A stretch of 64,000 nt of DNA from Escarpia spicata (Eukaryota; Annelida; Polychaeta; Sabellida; Siboglinidae). Under the pieces are notes generated by a model. That model was given only the letters and a program-made list of their open reading frames with translations, searched no databases and was not told the origin of the DNA. The stretch lies in the NCBI GenBank assembly GCA_963995525.1, contig OZ023210.1:27627116-27691115 (forward strand), read 5' to 3'. The position numbers and the translations under genes were made by a program. Within the stretch, counting starts at the first letter, position 1, and every line of letters begins with the position of its first letter. This document shows positions 62,229 to 64,000 of the stretch, piece by piece.

Positions 62229-62328
62229 ATAAAAAGGTCGGACTCTCGAAAAGCCAAGGGCTTCCTTGTCCACCTGCTACCTAGAGTTAATTCTCTGGGT
62301 GGCAATCTTGTTAAATCTTGTTAAATCT

Positions 62329-63775
62329 CAATCCCGAAATGACGGTCGTGGGGGCACCACTCATGCCTTTCGGGATAGCTCCCTCCATCTATGACGGTTT
62401 CGGGCAAGGGCTTTGGTTGTAGCAAAGTCCATCCCCGTCCATTCTTGGATGTTGTCCGCCCACTTCTTCTTTTGTCTTCCTGGTCTTCTTTTTCCTTCCA
62501 CCGTGCCCTGGAGAACGGTCTTGGCTAGGCCACCCGATCTTGTTACTTGGCCGTACCACTGGAGCTTCCTTTTTCTCACTGTTGTCAGCAGTTCCTCGTA
62601 AGGCCGTGTGTGCTTCAATCATCTGGTGCACAGTCTCGTTGGTGACATTGCCAGTGTATCTGATGCCCAAGATCTTTCGGAAGCACCTCATTTCATAGCT
62701 TGTATTTTCCTCTCAAGTTCTGCTGTTAGTGTCTATGTTTCGCATGCGTACAGGTAGATGGAGATGACCAGGGCACGCATGAGTCTGAGCTTTGATTTGA
62801 GACTGATGTTCCTGTCTCTCCAAATGGGCTTCAGTCTTGCCAAGGCATCTGGCAAGTATCTCAGTTTGGAAACTTCGTCTGAGATTACTGTTCCCATGTA
62901 TTTGAACTGTGTCACCATCCCCAGTCTCTGGTCGTTGATAGTGATCTGAGCCTCGATGCATTTTGGACTGTTAGTCATCAGCTTGGTCTTTTCCGCGCTG
63001 ATCTCCATTCCATACTTGGATGATGTTGTCTCCAAGCAATCTACCAGGTGCACAAGTTGTTCTTCACTGCCTGCCAGTCCATCAATGTCGTCTGCAAAAC
63101 GGAGGTTTGAGATAGGACGAACGCCATTGCTGTTCCTTCATGATCTTCAAGGGCGTCTGTCATAATTATCTCCAGAAAGATGTTGAACAGTGTCGGAGAC
63201 AGGAGGCAACCCTGCCTCACGCCGACTATGGTGCGGAACCACTCTCCCATGGAACCGTTGACAAGAACTGCGCTGTTGGCCTTTCTATACAGTTTTTCAA
63301 TGACATGGATGAGGTTCTGTCCGATGTTGTGCTTCTTCATGGTGTTTCATACAGCTGCGTGCCACACTCTGTCGAACGCTCTTTTGAAGTCCACAAAAAC
63401 GTGGCAGATGTCACATTGGTGCTGTTTGCTTTTCTCACACAGGACTCGAAGGTTGAAACTTTGTTGTGTTGTGCTTCTACCAGCACGGAAACCAGCTTGT
63501 TCCTCAGATGTGATGTTTTCTGCCTGTGGTTTCAGCCTGTTGAGGATGACCTTCAGTAGTACTTTGCTGGGATGGTTTATAAGGCTGATAGTGCAATAGT
63601 TTTGGCACTGCTGGAGATTGTCTTTCTTCGGTAACGTTATCACCAGAGACTGAGTCCATGCGGAGGGCCACCCCCTGTTTGCCAGATCTTGTTACAAATC
63701 CATCTTTGTCTTGTATAGCCCTGACCCTTGCTCGTTTGTTCCTCGTGAGGTCTTTCACCACTTGGAATGAATTCT
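62329..63775 (-). mobile_element. Dead RTE-like retrotransposon (unit B)
   Basis: Duplicate of 45812-47265 with the same stop and frameshift positions, so it was already inactive before the duplication. Its 3' tail was split by the CR1 insertion. A one-base length difference near 62605 changes the C-terminal frame relative to unit A. Confidence 0.9.
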
Positions 63776-64000
63776 TACTGTTGTTGTTGTTTAAGCTTTC
63801 CTATATGCCTGCACACTGGTTCTGTGTCCAATTTTCTTTCACTTCTTTTGTTAATCTCTGTATACTTTGCACAATAGATGCCTTAAACAACCGGCTTTAC
63901 TCGTCTTCTTGGTAATAATTGATCTCAACGAACGGTTGAAATTTATAATAATTATGTAGAACTAAGTTATATGTTAATTACCAAGCGATTTCACAGCTTA
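63776..64000. other. Right edge of window, unit B continues
   Basis: Matches 47266-47481 of unit A apart from a 3-base insertion (cttctt). No gene is recognised. Confidence 0.7.

Larger units (their letters stand above)
57518..62327 (+). mobile_element. Complete CR1-type LINE retrotransposon
   Basis: About 4.8 kb, absent from the matching site in unit A. It has a 610-base 5' leader (57518-58128), ORF1 (58129-59349), ORF2 (ending at 62228) and a short 3' region ending in cttgttaaat repeated twice. The insertion point is inside the atcatctca repeat tail of the RTE-like element. A shared atctca at both edges may be a 6-bp target duplication. Both ORFs are open and all catalytic motifs are present, so the copy is young and may be competent to move. 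Confidence 0.93.

Overview
This looks like nuclear DNA from an invertebrate animal. Genes are split by introns with GT..AG junctions, coding density is very low, and simple repeats (CA/GT, TA, CATA) are abundant. The rest is dominated by decayed non-LTR retrotransposons (L2-like, CR1, RTE-like), with Gypsy, hAT-like and Harbinger-like traces. A stand-alone P2X7-type cytoplasmic domain next to a THAP gene suggests a marine invertebrate such as a mollusc, brachiopod or lancelet. The sequence alone does not fix the species. No bacterial-type operons, rRNA, tRNA or CRISPR array were seen.

Layout. 1-9.7 kb holds microsatellites, minisatellites and scraps of retroelements. 9.7-12.3 kb is a broken L2-like element on the plus strand. 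13.0-29.8 kb carries ten exons of a long-chain acyl-CoA synthetase (ACSL) gene on the minus strand. An L2-like element sits in one of its introns. A large intron encloses two small host-type genes arranged tail to tail: a P2X7-C-like gene (plus) and a THAP-domain gene (minus). The same intron holds an RTE-like fragment. The ACSL copy seems damaged: a 10-nt deletion in the penultimate exon, one exon pair that does not join in frame, and a degraded core motif. 30-35.4 kb holds a decayed zinc-finger plus B-type-polymerase-exonuclease-like mobile gene, cut in two by a 5'-truncated CR1.

36.4-64 kb is a large tandem duplication. Copy A (about 36411-47819) and copy B (about 47820 to beyond the window) share the same dead RTE-like element, a Harbinger-like end with a MADF-type exon, and intact copies of the last three ACSL exons. 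Copy B also received a complete 4.8-kb CR1 element (57518-62327) in the tail of its RTE-like element. This CR1 has two full-length ORFs: ORF1 with a PHD-like finger and SGNH esterase, and ORF2 with endonuclease and reverse transcriptase. ORF1 ends in an in-phase TTTAAAC-TAG. That is a textbook -1 frameshift heptamer leading straight into ORF2, which has no early ATG of its own.

The host genes here (ACSL, P2X7-C-like, THAP) have no evident shared pathway. Their link is structural: nesting, convergence and possibly similar CRE-type promoters. The rest is a record of repeated transposition, local duplication and microsatellite growth.
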